NCBI GenBank assembly: GCA_021018995.1
Contig: CM037598.1
Span: 72,186,671-72,250,670 of the forward strand
Source of the DNA: Chloranthus sessilifolius
Lineage: Eukaryota; Streptophyta; Magnoliopsida; Chloranthales; Chloranthaceae
Direction: 5' to 3'
Length of the DNA stretch: 64,000 nucleotides
Part shown: piece by piece, positions 32,767-44,805 of the stretch
How positions within the stretch are numbered: the first letter of the stretch is position 1
How the letters are laid out: the number at the start of each line of letters is the position of its first letter
Made by a program: the position numbers and the translations under genes
Notes under the pieces: model-generated
What the model was told of the DNA's origin: nothing
What the model saw: only the letters and a program-made list of their open reading frames with translations
The model's database searches: none

Positions 32767-34440
32767 ATGCACACTAGATCCTCTAAAGAAAGAACTTTAG
32801 AGCCTTTAAATTCTGAGATCGAACATGCTTGCCAGTCAAATCGTAAGGACGCTAGATCAAGGCAGAAATTCTCTAGTGAATCATCCACTGAAGTCAATAT
32901 GACTGATAACATGAATGGGCAACTCAAACAAGAGGAAGAACCAATACTGAGATAATTGTTTTCTCCAATAACTACAAATACCCCATCATGCATTGTATAC
33001 CCCACCACACCTGGTAGCCGATTTGAAATTCATACAAATGTCATCCAAATCCTCCCAATCTTTCATGGCATGGAGAGAGAAGACCCATACCAGCACGTTA
33101 AAGACTTTGTCGAAGTCTGCTCATATGTATACCAAAATTTCAGTGAAGAATCTGTTAGGCTACGCTTGTTTCCTTTTTCTATAAAGGATAAAGGAAAAGC
33201 CTGGTTAAACTCTCTACCATCAGAATCCATAACCACCTGGGATCAGATGGTCAAAAAGTTTTTGTCAAAGTTCTTCCCTATGGTGAAGACGAATGTCCTC
33301 AGACGTAAAATCACAGATTTCACGCAAGAGGAAGATGAGAGATTATATGAAGCTTGGGATAGATTCATGGATCTCTTACTCAAATGTCCACACCATGGAT
33401 ACTCAAAGTGGAGACTGGTCCAGTGTTTCTACAATGGACTGAGTCAACCAAATAGACATCTGGTGGAGTCAATGAATGGCGGAGGATTCCTGAGCCTCAA
33501 GGAAACTGAATCCTATGCTTTCTTAGAAAAGCTGGCTGAGGATTCTCAGCACTGGGATTTCATAAAGACTCTAGAACAACCAGTCAAAGCTCGTGATCAA
33601 GCCAGAAGTTCAACCAAGAAGGGAGGACTATACGTAGTAAAGGATTTCCCAGATCTGATGGCTAAAATTGATTTCCTCACTCAACAAGTGGAGGAATTGA
33701 AATTAAAGAAGAATGTGCATATGGTGAATACACAACCCGAGCCATGTTCAATTTGTGCAAGTCCAATGCATATAGCAGATGATTGTCCTTCAATGCAGAC
33801 CTACCATGAAGACACATCTGAACAGCTAAATGTTGTGAATAATTATGGGCGGAATCAAGGAAATATTTTCAATGAGAATAACCCAAATAATTGGAGAAAT
33901 CACTCAAATTTCTCATGGAAACAAGATAATCAAAGAATACAGTCCAGGAAACAGGGGACAAACTTTTATCCCCAACAAAATTTAAACCAAGGACCGCAGC
34001 AAAACTAGGGTCAAGGGCAATTTCAACAGCAAGGGTTCAATAATCCAAATCAATTTCAATACAATCAAAATCAGATGGGGTAGCCACGACAATTAAATCA
34101 GAATTATCAGTTTGCACAACCAATGGGAGGTTATCAAAACCAACCACAACAGAATTTTGTGCCAACATTTCCACCACTTGGATTTAACAATCCACTGGGA
34201 AATGCTGCCCAACGTCCTCATACACAAACTCCTACTGAGGACCTGTTGAAACTTATCCATTCTCACACATCCTCAATCTCTAAAATAGAGACCCAAATTG
34301 GGCAATTGGCAACTTTTCTCTGTGAAAGAGAAAAATGATCGTTTCCTAGCCAACCAGTTCCTAACCCAAGGGGTCAGATGGTTGTTGAACAAACATTAAC
34401 TTCATCATAAGATGAAAATCAACAATAAATTCGGGCGATC
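32767..34440 (+). pseudogene. gag: Gypsy-2 gag (broken by stops)
   Basis: ATG at 32767 opens MHTRSSKERTLEPL, the usual Athila gag N-terminus. Capsid domain at about 33040-33480 (IFHGMEREDPYQHVKDF, VRLRLFPFSIKDKGKAWL, YEAWDRFMDLLLKCPHHG). A CCHC zinc knuckle, CSICASPMHIADDC, is at about 33746-33790 for RNA binding. A Gln/Asn-rich tail follows, then LLKLIHSHTSSISKIETQIG at about 34240. In-frame stops at 32953, 34006, 34081, 34336, 34408 and 34426 all fit CAA, CAG or CGA codons turned to stops by C-to-T. One frame is kept throughout. Confidence 0.9.
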
Positions 34441-34443
34441 ACA

Positions 34444-35196
34444 ATGTTGAGATCTGGAAAGCAGGTCGATAACAAAGTAGTGTTGCCAGAGGAGGAGGAA
34501 AAGTTTAATGGAGAGAAGAAATTTGAAGAGAAAGAAGAAATTGAAGAAAAAGTACAAGCAAAAGAATCGATAGAGGAGAAGAGTGAACAGAAGAAAAGTT
34601 TTGTTCCTAAAGCACCGTACCCGCAAAGATTGATGGTACCACAAAGAAATCGCGATGTGGAAGGAATAAATAAGATTTTCAAGCAGTTAAAAATTAATAT
34701 TCCTTTCCTCGATGCCATCCAAAAAGTACCTGCTTATGTAAAATTTTTGAAGGAGTTGGTCACAATCAAAAGAAAGACCAATATTCTGAAAAAGGCTTTC
34801 TTAGCCGAGCAGGTTACTTCAGTGTTGCAAGCGAAGCTCTCAATTAAATACAAGGACCCAAGTTGTCCTACAATCTCAATCGTCATCGGCGATAACCATA
34901 TTGATCAAGCCCTTTTGGATTTAGGAGCAAGTGTCAATCTGTTGCCTTACTCTATTTACAAGGAGCTCGAATTGGGAGAGTTGAAGACCACTGCGATGAC
35001 CCTTCAGTTAGCTGATCGGTCCATAAAGGTCCCTCGTGGAATTGTGGAAGATGTCCTCATCAAGGTAGATTCTTTCTACTTTCCTGTTGATTTTGTTATT
35101 TTAGACACTGAACCGGTGCCAAATTTGAAGAATAATATTCCAGTGATTCTAGGAAGACCATTCCTAGCAACCTCCAATGCGCTAATCAATTGTTGA
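34444..35196 (+). pseudogene. Gypsy-2 aspartic protease (active site intact)
   Basis: Same frame as gag. Highly charged Glu/Lys start, then FKQLKINIPFLDAIQKVPAY, and the active site LLDLGASVNLLPYS at about 34915 with its catalytic Asp. The second conserved part, NIPVILGRPFLATSNA, ends the domain. The TGA at 35194 sits where CGA is expected. Processes the polyprotein in particles. Confidence 0.9.
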
Positions 35197-35205
35197 AACG
35201 GGATC

Positions 35206-37090
35206 ATGAATCTGTCATTTGGGAATATGACAGTGGAACTCAACATTTTTAATATTGCCAAGCAGCCTATGGAGGATGATGAACATGCACAAGCATGCAT
35301 ACTAGATGAAATCGTAGAAGAAATATTTCATGCATCCGAAACTGAAGATCCTTTAGCAGCTTGTCTTATGCATTTTAGAGAGAATTTTGATGTGGATCAA
35401 CTGATCCAAGAAGTGAATCACATGTTGGACTCCACACCACTTCTGGGAGAAGAAAAGGAAATAGATTGTGGAGCTCAAATTGAATTAATCAAGGAAGAGC
35501 CGAAAGAGGAGGAGAAAGTGTCATTAGAACTTAAACCTCTTCCAGAAAATCTTAAGTATGCCTACCTCGGGGAGAATGAAACTCAACCTGTCATAATCTC
35601 ATCAAAATTGGATGCGATTCAGGAAGGCCAACTCATGAATGTGCTCAAAGATCACAAAAGTGTCATTGGATGGTCGATAAAAGATATCAAAGGCATTAGT
35701 CCGACGGTGTGTATGCACCAGATCTATTTGGAAGACAATGCTAAGCCTTCTAGGGAACCACAGAGGAGACTGAATCCTATAATGCAAGACGTGGTCCCAA
35801 ATGAGGTAATAAAACTTTTGGATGCTGGAATCATATACCCCATCTCTAACAGTAAATGGGTTAGCCCCACACAAGTGGTCCCTAAGAAGTCGGGAGTCAC
35901 AGTGGTGAAGAATGAGGACAACGAACTAATTCTGACAAAAATTCAAACAGGTTGGAGAGTGTGTATCGATTATTGGAAGTTAAATTCGATGACAAGGAAA
36001 GATCACTTTCCACTCCCGTTTATCGATCAGATGTTGGAAAGATTGGCCGGGCATGATTACTACTGCTTCCTTGATGGATATTCTGGTTATAACCAAATAG
36101 TCATTGCGCCTGAAGATCAAGAGAAAACCACGTTCACATGTCTTTTTGGTACTTTCTCCTATCGACGAATGCCGTTTCGGCTTTGTAATGCACCAGCTAC
36201 ATTCCAAAGATGTATGCTGAGTATTTTTTTGGATATGGTCGAACGATTCCTCGAAGTCTTCATGGACGACTTCTCGATCCATGGAAATAGTTTTGCTGAC
36301 TGTTTGAATCATTTGTCGCTAGTGCTTGCATGATGCCAGGAAAAGAACCTTGCTCTTAACTGGGAAAAATGTCACTTTATGGTTAAAGATGGCATTGTTT
36401 TGGGACACATCATATCGTCCCAGGGTATCGAGGTCGATAAGGCTAAAGTTGATTTAATTGTCAATCTACCACCACCGAGGACAGTGAAGGAAATCAGATC
36501 TTTTCTGGGACACGCCGATTTTTATCGGCGTTTTATTAAAGATTTTAGCAATATAGCGCGACCGCTATGCAGCTTACTTTCAAAGGATGCCCCATTCCTC
36601 TTTGATGATAAATGTTTGCAAGCCTTTGACTCCATTAAGGCTGAATTGATAAAAGCTCCGATAATTTAATCTCTGAACTGGGACTTCCCGTTCGAAATCA
36701 TGTGCGATGCCTCTGATTATCCAATTGGAGCTGTTCTAGGACAACGAATAGAAAAATTACCGCATGTAATCTACTATGCGAGTCGCACTCTCAACGATGC
36801 CCAGTTGAACTACTCAACCACGAAAAGGAACTGTTAGCGGTAGTTTTCGCGTTGGATAAATTTTGATCCTATTTATTAGGGTCTAAAGTCGTGGTATTCA
36901 CAGATCACGCTGCTTTGCGTTATCTGTTCGCTAAGAAAGATGCTAAAATACGTTTAATCAGATGGATCTTATTATTGCAAGAGTTCGATTTGGAGATCAA
37001 AGACAAGAAAGGCTCAGAAAATGTGGTGGCAGATCACTTGTCACGAATAATTATTGAGAAATCTGATAATCCTGTTCAGATCTTGGAGAA
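35206..37090 (+). pseudogene. pol: Gypsy-2 reverse transcriptase and RNase H
   Basis: Connector to about 35790 with GWSIKDIKGISPT. RT at 35790-36330: GWRVCIDYWKLN (Arg to Trp in the usual CIDYRKLN), DHFPLPFIDQ, TFTCLFGTFSY, and an intact catalytic FMDDFS at about 36259. RNase H at about 36690-37060: [36 protein letters not shown]. Stops at 36331 (TGA for CGA), 36667 (TAA for CAA) and about 36864 (TGA for CGA). A one-base deletion near 36823 shifts the frame in the KELLAV helix. Confidence 0.92.
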
Positions 37091-38426
37091 CTTTCCAGAT
37101 GAACAGTTATTCAGGATTGATTGCCCACCTTGGTATGCGGATCTTGTCAATTACCTAGTCACAGAAAAATTACCTCACCATTGGTCTAAGAATGAGAAAT
37201 CCATTTTCTTAGCTCGGGTGAAACACTACTTTTTCGAAGATCCGTATTTATTCAAATATTGTCCCGATCAAATCATACGAAGATGTATTCCTGAGTCTGA
37301 GCAACCACAGATTATCTCGTTCTGTCATGAGTTAGCTTGTGGAGGTCACTTTAGTTCTAGAAAGACTGCAGTCAAAATCCTCTAAAGTGATTTTTACTGG
37401 CCGACGATCTTTAAAGATTGTCATCAACATTGCCAATCGTGTCACAACTGTCAAATGCTGGGCCAAATCTCAAAGTGCAACATGATGCCGCTCAATCCAA
37501 TTTTAGAAGTTGAATTGTTTGATGTTTGGGGGATCGATTTTATGGGTCCTTTCTTGAATTCGTGTTGAAATACGTTCATCCTTGTCGGGGTTGATTATGT
37601 CTCAAAGTGGGTTGAAGCTATGGCGTGCAAAACAAATGATCACAAAGTAGTAATCAAGTTCCTGAAGGATCAAGTGTTCTCACGTTTTGGTATTCCAAAG
37701 GCGGTCATTAGCGACGGTGGAAATCATTTCTGCAATAAGGTGTTCACCCAATTAATGAAGAAATATGGTGTCACCCACAAAGTTGCTACACCATATCATC
37801 CTCAGACAAGTAGCCAAGTTGAAGTTTCTAATCGAGAACTTAAGCGGATTTTAGAAAAGACAATCCATCCGAACCGTAAAGACTGGTCGCTAAAACTGAA
37901 TGACACTCTATGGGCGTATCGAACTGCGTTTAAAACTCCGATTGCCATGTTGCCGTATTGGTTGGTTTTTGGTAAAGGTTGCCACCCCCCGGTTGAACTG
38001 GAACATCGAGCATTTTGGGCCATTAAGTCATTGAATTTTGATCACCTGAAATCTAGAGCCCAAAGGAGTTTATAAATAAATGAATTAGAAGAAATCCGTG
38101 CTGACCCGTATGACTGTGCTAAATCGTACAAGGATCGTATGAAACGGGTTCATGATCAATCTATTTTACATAAATCTTTCGTCGTTGGTCAACAAGTTCA
38201 ACTCTACAATTCCCGACTTCACCTATTTCCTGGGAAACTAAAAACCCGTTGGAGTGGTCCATTTAAAATCTCTCGAATACTCCCCAATGGGGCAGTTGAT
38301 GTTATCAATCAGAGATACGGGAATGTTTTTTGAGTTAACGGTCAAAGATTAAAACCTTTCCTCGAGAATGCAGTTGCATCCCCTGACACTCTTTCCTTGG
38401 GCGATCCAATGGATAATTCTGACTGA
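37091..38426 (+). pseudogene. Gypsy-2 integrase (DDE intact)
   Basis: HHCC zinc domain at 37325-37460 ([19 protein letters not shown], then CQSCHNCQ). Core: FDVWGIDFMGP (first D), [11 protein letters not shown] (second D) and [16 protein letters not shown] (E), all present. C-terminal part RWSGPFKISRILPNGAVDV ends at the TGA at 38424-38426. Stops at 37383, 38073 and 38331 fit CAA/CGA changes; the TGA at 37566 is less clear. Confidence 0.92.
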
Positions 38427-40369
38427 GCAACTCATTTGGTCGAGCTATCGACGTTAAACTAGCGCTCATTGGGAGGCAACCCAATTTCGTCATGTTAAAA
38501 AAAATAAAAATAAATAATAATAATAATAATAATATTTAGTTCTAGAATATTAATTTTTAGTTTAGTTTAGGTTGTTTTTAATTCCCAAATTAGTGTAGCC
38601 ACATTCCCTTCAATACATTTTTTATTCTCGCTTGTTTGGCATGTTCCACTTTGATGCACATATCCTCTGCACTTGATCTTTGTGTTGAGGTACTTTTCAA
38701 CAGGTTTGGGGGTGCACTACCTATTTCAATCAATAAGGACATTGTCATTTTTAGGTTTGGGGGTATGTATGGTTATCTATCTTTCATCACTTATTTTTTA
38801 TTTTCTTTGAAAAAAATAAAATTTATTTGAAACCATCATACATGAATTATTTTTTGATAGTTTTCAAACTTTAGTTGATGATACATGTGAATTTAATTTT
38901 GAGAATATCGATGTCATTTTGGATTACTTGTATCTAGGATAATGACGCTTAATGTGATATTTTGTGGATAATTTTGATATTCATGCTTAGAATTTTTACA
39001 CTTATACCAACCTAAGACTTAGAAATCGATGAACTGTTTTGACCGTTGAATCTTAGGTTCTTAGTGAAGACTAAACCCGGTGAGCTTTAGAGCTAATTTC
39101 CCGTCATTGATGAGTGAATACATAAACTCGGAGTTTTCTTTGAATACGAATTATTTTGCACAATCTCATATATTTTATTTTGACTTGTGACTTTGCATGA
39201 TATCAAATTCATATTATTGTGTTAGAACGTACTGTATATCTACTCAAGACAAATAGGCAAAGTTACCATCTTTTGAAGACATGATTGAAAGCCATCTTTG
39301 GCTCGTTTGTGCTTAGAATACCCCACCTCATATAAATTTATCCTTCTAGTACCCCTTTGAGCCTAGTGAAAAATTTACCTTTATACATTCTTTGATAAGC
39401 CGCGTTAACTTTTAACCCTTCACCATTTCTGAAAATTCAGCTTTACCCTTCTTATTTATGAGAAATTAGGAACGAGGGATGAGAGTGAACGAAAAGAGAG
39501 TAAGTGGAGAGATACTGAGTTGTGGTGTTTACTGAGAGTATATGGTAAAAATATAAAAGAAAAAGGGGGGAGAAAAAGAAAAAGAAAATTGTGAAAAATA
39601 ATAAAAAATATGAGGTGCTTCAAGAAAAGGAATTTCAAAAGAAAAAGAAAGAGTGAGAAAAGAAAAATACTGAAAAAAAATAGCGAGAGATTACAAAAGA
39701 AAAAGAAGAGCAATAGAAAAATCAAAAGTTAGTTTCTTTTTCGATTTCTCAGAAATTTTGAATCCCAATTCCCTTTCTTTCTTACCCTTTCCTGAGCCCC
39801 ATTACAACCCTACAAAAGACCTTCATGATCCGATCTTACATTGGTAACTGCCTTGTGGAGAGTAAATATGTGATATTTATGACACTTGATATGACATGCT
39901 TAGGATATACAAGTATCTGTTCTTATGAGATTTATTTTTGTTCATTGATTGCATCGTGTTTCATTTATTATGTGAGACCTTTTTGCTTGCTTTGAATTGA
40001 TATCTCACATGTGTGCGAAAACTTATCCATCATCGAAGTGATTTTATTTTGAGAGTATACCTAAAGTGAGGATTGAGTCGACACATGAGATCTGATGATT
40101 TATTGTTTAAATTGGTTCTGAGATGGATGAATCTTGGTTTGGATATGCACACACTACACGTTTAAGCATGAATGGATGAGTTATCTAACGATTTGAGCAT
40201 TAGACTAATTTGAATGGATATTAGTATGATTAGTATAACATTGTTATTTAAAATTGAGAATTCGCATGCTGAATTGATTAATAATTTTGAGTTTTGAAGT
40301 TAAAGATATCTTAAAAATCATGTTTTGAAAACTCAATTTTGCCGATGGTTTAAAATTTTTGAAAGTTTG
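38427..40369 (+). other. Gypsy-2 3' untranslated region
   Basis: No ORF. An AT-rich (AAT)n run lies near 38510-38536, a purine-rich stretch at 39540-39725. AGGTTTGGGGGTGCA at 38702 and AGGTTTGGGGGTATG at 38752 are two extra PPT-like tracts. Confidence 0.7.
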
Positions 40370-40540
40370 TGGGTAACTTCACTGTAAATCCTCAGGAGAC
40401 ACAACTCCTCCACTAGGGATCACCTAGGGGTTTTAAGGCTTGTTGCACATGCTAAGTGCAATCATGTTCCCTACGAAAGTGGCATTTATTTTCTTTAGTT
40501 TGCTTTGCTCGAGGACTAGCAAAGTGTAGGTTTGGGGGTG
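40370..40540 (+). promoter_or_regulatory. Conserved pre-PPT block and PPT (Gypsy-2)
   Basis: Same ordered motifs as 16940-17122 of Gypsy-1: GGGATCACCTAGGGGTTTT, AAGTGGCATTT, GAGGACTAGCAAAG, AGGTTTGGGGGTG. The last directly abuts the 3' LTR start at 40541. Confidence 0.8.
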
Positions 40541-42294
40541 TGATGAGTAGCGAAATATGATGATCTTTCACCCCTAAATACCTACATTTATCCATCCGAT
40601 GAAGGCTATCTGATGAGAATTACTAGATTTAAAGTATTTCAGGTACATATAATCCAAGTGCTTAAAACAGCCCAAGAATCCCGAAAATAATATCAAAACA
40701 CTACAACTATGGGTCATCGAGAACTTGGTGCTACTTGCAGCTCCATTTGAACCTTCAAGACGTCAGATTCAGGAAATTGCTAAAACATAAAAGTTGTAGA
40801 TCTCGTCGTCAGATTTCCAATGCCATACGAATTGCCTCAATCTGAGTTTGAGACAGAAAGTTATGGCCAACATACCGAGGTAGTGCCTGATGCAAAGTTT
40901 GGCGGGAGTTCACGAAAATTGCTTTTAGATGTCAATCGATTGAGAACTAAGTGTCAATCGATTGACATGAGAAAATAACTTTTTCTCTACTTAAAAGTCA
41001 ATCGATTGAGATTTAATTCTCAATCGATTGAGGTTATTAGGGTTTGGGTTGGTTGACCATATAAAAAGGAAGCTACGAGTTTTGAAAGGGGGGATCTTTT
41101 ATTATCTTTAGGTTTTAGAGATAGAGAGTATTATTCTTTTTTGGAGAGTTTTTCCTTTAACCTTTTTTGCATTCCTTTCTTCAAGAAGATTTATTTTTGT
41201 TCAATCAATTCTTAGTTTAAATTTAGAGATTAGTAGAGAGCATTGTTAACTTCGTTTCTAAAGATCATCATACTTGTGGATTCAGTTTGGATCAAAGAAT
41301 TTCTATTGAAGGTTGAGGTATTTTTAATTAATTAAATTGATGTTATTTTTCATTTATTATTTGTTTATGTCATTTAATCACAATATGTGTGGTTAATTTC
41401 TTAGGGATGTGGATCTAATGATTCCCATCCGAGGGATGTACTTCTAATAATATAAATCTAGGATTAAAATATGAGATTTTTGTTTTATGGTTGTTATGCT
41501 ATCACGAACGGATGAAATCCCTGCCACTAACTGGGATCGCGTGTGTCGAGCCATGCCCGGGATCTCAGATCTGTGACGGTAATTTTACCCCAATCATTGT
41601 TATATGGTCTTTTTACTTTCTTCGTGTGGATCTGCTTACGATTATGATCCGGGATCGAGTGTGCCGAGCCATGCCCTGGATCTTGGATCTGTAATGGTAA
41701 GTTTATCTTAATTACTCCCTAATCTGAAATCAAGTGTGCCGAGCCATGCCCTTGATCTCAGATCTATGGTGGTATTTTTGTTGGAATTTTTACCCACTTT
41801 GGGGATGATTTTTATTTGCATCTGAGATCAAGTGTGCCGAGCCATGCCCTTGATCCCAGATCTATATATGAAAATCATCTACGAGTTAAATCTGATGCGA
41901 GGATGCAACGTGGAACCTATCAGGGTTTTGACCATTTATCTTCCATAAAAGATGTTTTTCTTCAATGGTATATCTCATAGTTTAATCCTTAGATTTGTAT
42001 TATGGGAAGAATAGACCAAAGATGGGAGGATTTAGTATCTTCATCTTTACCTTTACTTTTGAATTATCAATTAGATTTTAGTTTGTAGTCAGTAATTATC
42101 ATCTCACAAAACCACCTTAATCATAATATTGGTAGGGCACTGTTAGTTCTTGGTGGATTTCTGAGATTACTGTCTTATCTTTTTAGATCTTCTAAAATAG
42201 TCCTCGTGGGAACGATCTCGTACTCAGCACCCACTAGCTATAATCTGATTCGTGCGCTTGCGAGTAAAACATCACAATTAAAAAATTCACATCA
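40541..42294 (+). repeat. Gypsy-2 3' LTR
   Basis: Starts TGATGAGTAG after the PPT; TATA box TATAAAAA at 41060-41067. It keeps three perfect or near-perfect dyads: GTCAATCGATTGAG, GTCAATCGATTGAC and CTCAATCGATTGAG (40930-41032). Four GTGCCGAGCCATGCC units are at 41540-41850. Right target duplication GGTAT at 42295. Confidence 0.95.
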
Positions 42295-42299
42295 GGTAT

Positions 42300-43625
42300 T
42301 CACACACAAAAACCTTAAATCGAGGTGTAAGGTTAACTTATAGTTTATCACTGTGAATTGTGGTAATTTATAATTAATTTTAGAACTTAGAGTGTTGGGG
42401 TTCACACACATGTGTCACACACACTTATATAAGTCGTGTTGAGTTCACACTCACTCACGCACGCACATTCCTTACTATTGAAACGATGTATAAAGCTCAT
42501 GTAAATGAAATGACAAGGTATCATAGCTTTCACCCACACACACACTGATCACATCATAATTCATATGCTTATCGTAACAAGGTACATGCTATAGAATTTT
42601 CCCTACCTCACACGAAGTCGCACTTAACTTCCATAGCTCAAGAAGGTTCTTTTAAGCCCAAGGCTCAATCTCACACCTATCATACACAAATTTATAAGCA
42701 AAGCGTCAAAAATGACGTAAAATAGGAAGAGACAAGGTCTCTTCAAAGTCCTTAGTCCAAAACAAGAAAAATCCAGAACTGTCAAAATCGACCGGTCGGT
42801 TTCCTTCAGAAACCAGACCTTCACAAGAATACAGATCAGTCGATTTCAAATCGACTGGTCGGTTTCCCATTCGACTGGTCGGTTTCCCAGAAACTCATTT
42901 TACATGCTCACTATTTTTCTCAAATCGAGTGGTCGTGCTACTTTCGACCGGTCGGTTTCATTCACAGCTATTTTTGTCCAAAGCCCAACAAAATTGATCG
43001 GTTGGTTCTCAAATCGATCGGTCGGCTTTGTAGATCATGCCCATCTGGGGTTTAGACCTCTCAACCCACTTTCCTTCCAATTTTCACTTTTCTTCCTTAA
43101 TTTCTTCACTCATATTCTTAATTAAGGTCACACACATAATCAATACAAAGTTCACACATATTCTTACCTTCTAGATTTATCGATTCTTCGACCCACGTTC
43201 TCATACACGACTAGCTTTGTAGCCCGAAGCTCCAGATTTCTAAACGATCCAAAGTTCTTAATCATGTACACACTTTTCAATCCTTCAAGCACACACACAC
43301 ACACACGTATTCAATTCATTTTCCTTCCCTCTCTTCTCCTCTCATTATTCTCTCCCAACAACCTTAGACAAGAGAAATAAATTCTCTTCTAGGTTTTTAC
43401 TCTCATTTGTTATATTTTTGGTTTTGGTGCAAGGCACATACACCACAACTAGGTATATCAAAACTCATTCATGGGTGCACACAAAAGCTTTTAGTCATTC
43501 ATATCTTCACTTAACACATGACCCATCCTAATCTACTCATTACCTTCTCAAGGTCGGTTACCTGACTTATCGGGCATGCACACCGAGGCGTACGGTTCAG
43601 AGGTCAAAATTTTCGGGACATTACA
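42300..43625 (-). mobile_element. Family A copy A3, right part
   Basis: On the minus strand it begins TGTAATGTCCCGAAAATTTTG, parallel to the TGTAATAACCC start of A2. Followed by TAATT (43626-43630), the target duplication partner of 29519. The dyad word array is at 42780-43030. A (CA)n run is at 43288-43304. Confidence 0.85.
42780..43030. repeat. Palindromic word array of A3 (TCGACCGGTCGR type)
   Basis: About eight words: AATCGACCGGTCGGTTT, AATCGACTGGTCGGTTT, TTCGACCGGTCGGTTT, AATCGATCGGTCGG. Central tetranucleotides CCGG or CTGG, against TTAA in A1 and CTAG in A2. Confidence 0.85.
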
Positions 43626-43630
43626 TAATT

Positions 43631-44100
43631 GAGCCTTACATCGATGTTTATGGGCTAAACTTCTCATCACAATTGTAGCAAAATTCTTGTTTACATCGTT
43701 CATTCATTTATGTAGGGTCAATTTTGGTATTCCTCCTTCATTGAGAGCCACTTGATCGGGTTTTAAGGATTGTTTAGAAGAAGAAGGGTCACCCATTGTC
43801 TAAGATAGATTCATCTTTAAGCGATGCTAGTTGGAAAACTTGTGTAAGTGTTACTGGTTGAAACATCTTCACACCTAATCGAATGTCATCTTTCAAGCCC
43901 GATACAAAGCACTCAACAAAGAAAGATTCGGGTAGATGAACCATGCGATTAGCTAGTCGCTCGAACTGGGTTTGGTAATCTCGAACTATCATGATTTGTT
44001 ACAACTTAGACAAAGCCTCGTTCGGCTCCTCACTTTTTGGTGGGCTGAATTGTGCACACAAGGCATGTGTTAATTGAGCCCACGAAATCGTTCGTTATCT
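43631..44100 (-). pseudogene. Chromovirus (Ty3/gypsy) gag fragment
   Basis: Minus strand. Capsid segment at 43992-43789: VRDYQTQFERLANRMVHLPE, CFVSGLKDDIRLGVKMFQP, VFQLASLKDES, as in chromovirus gag. Downstream a zinc knuckle CYNCDEKFSP with a frameshifted HRCKAQL at about 43680-43631 runs to the A3 insertion and resumes at 29523. The N-terminal part toward 44100 is broken (ELGSTHALCAQF-like). No RT, RNase H or integrase is left. Confidence 0.8.
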
Positions 44101-44482
44101 ATTTCTGTCCTTATTCTCCATCTTTAGACTATTAGATTCACAAATTTTGTAGAACCATGTTAGCGTGAGAACTTTGATTATATATATATATATCCACTTA
44201 TTATATTTGGGATGCATGTGGGTCATAGCATGGAATTCTAGGCCCTCAGAATGTGGTAGAATTTTGGGTCGTGACAGTTATCTTCTCATTGGAGTTTTTT
44301 ATATTGATTAAAGGGTGTGTAACCTCTGCCTGGTTTTCTATATTACTCAATGGTGATGAATTAACTATATAAATTAAAGGCAATTATTTTTTAATCAAGA
44401 ACTATTTAATTGCAAGGTTAGATCATACCTTACCCCATGAGAATGATCCGCAAGGAGAATTCTGATATTCCGATACATAGCG
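44101..44482. other. AT-rich flank between chromovirus remnant and Copia-1
   Basis: No gene. GTCGTGACAG at 44270-44279 resembles an LTR terminus, which would make part of this a fragment of another LTR. A (TA)n run is at 44180-44195. Confidence 0.4.
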
Positions 44483-44805
44483 TGCTTAGAACTTGAGGAC
44501 AATGCTACCTCGCTTCTATCTCCCTCTATATGATGGTCACGATTACATTGAGTGGAGATAAAGAGGGGACATTGTCCTCTTTATAGCATGCCCTTGAATC
44601 CTAAACCATCAAGGATTCAAGGGAGAGGTGTATCACCAGAAAATAGGAAATGGCTTACCACAAACCAATAGTACCGAAATCGACTCCTAAAGTTGCGTGG
44701 AGTGGAATTTCGTTACCAACGAAGGTTCCGAAGCCTTTAGTCAATCAAGTTTTAAGTAAACTAGGAAAAGAGTAAAGTTATTGTGTGGGCTACAAATACC
44801 CAACA
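44483..44805 (-). repeat. Copia-1 3' LTR
   Basis: Matches 53492-53814 base for base in length. Contains GAGGACAATG..CATTGTCCTC-like complementary words (44495 and 44572: GAGGACAATG and ACATTGTCCTC), an 11-bp inverted pair about 75 bp apart. Confidence 0.85.

Larger units (their letters stand above)
30451..42294 (+). mobile_element. Gypsy-2: complete Athila-like retrotransposon nested in A3
   Basis: LTRs of identical length (1754 bp each: 30451-32204 and 40541-42294), both TGATGAGTAG...TCACATCA, flanked by the target duplication GGTAT (30446-30450 and 42295-42299). The interior has a PBS, gag, protease, RT, RNase H, integrase and a PPT. The LTRs are roughly 95% alike by eye, with more differences in the first 500 bp. 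Catalytic residues of protease, RT and integrase are intact, but about a dozen stops and one frameshift prevent translation. No extra ORF follows pol, unlike Gypsy-1. Confidence 0.95.

Noticed and set aside
32953-38333. Stop-codon reassignment or readthrough in Gypsy-2
   Set aside because: All three stop codons occur at Gln/Arg positions and a frameshift is present as well; deamination decay explains it without recoding.
38702-38767. Extra PPT-like AGGTTTGGGGGT tracts as alternative LTR borders
   Set aside because: No LTR start follows them; they may be secondary priming sites but the element boundary is fixed at 40541.
39456-39725. 89-codon minus ORF, Phe/Leu-rich
   Set aside because: Produced by the purine-rich stretch of the Gypsy-2 3' UTR.
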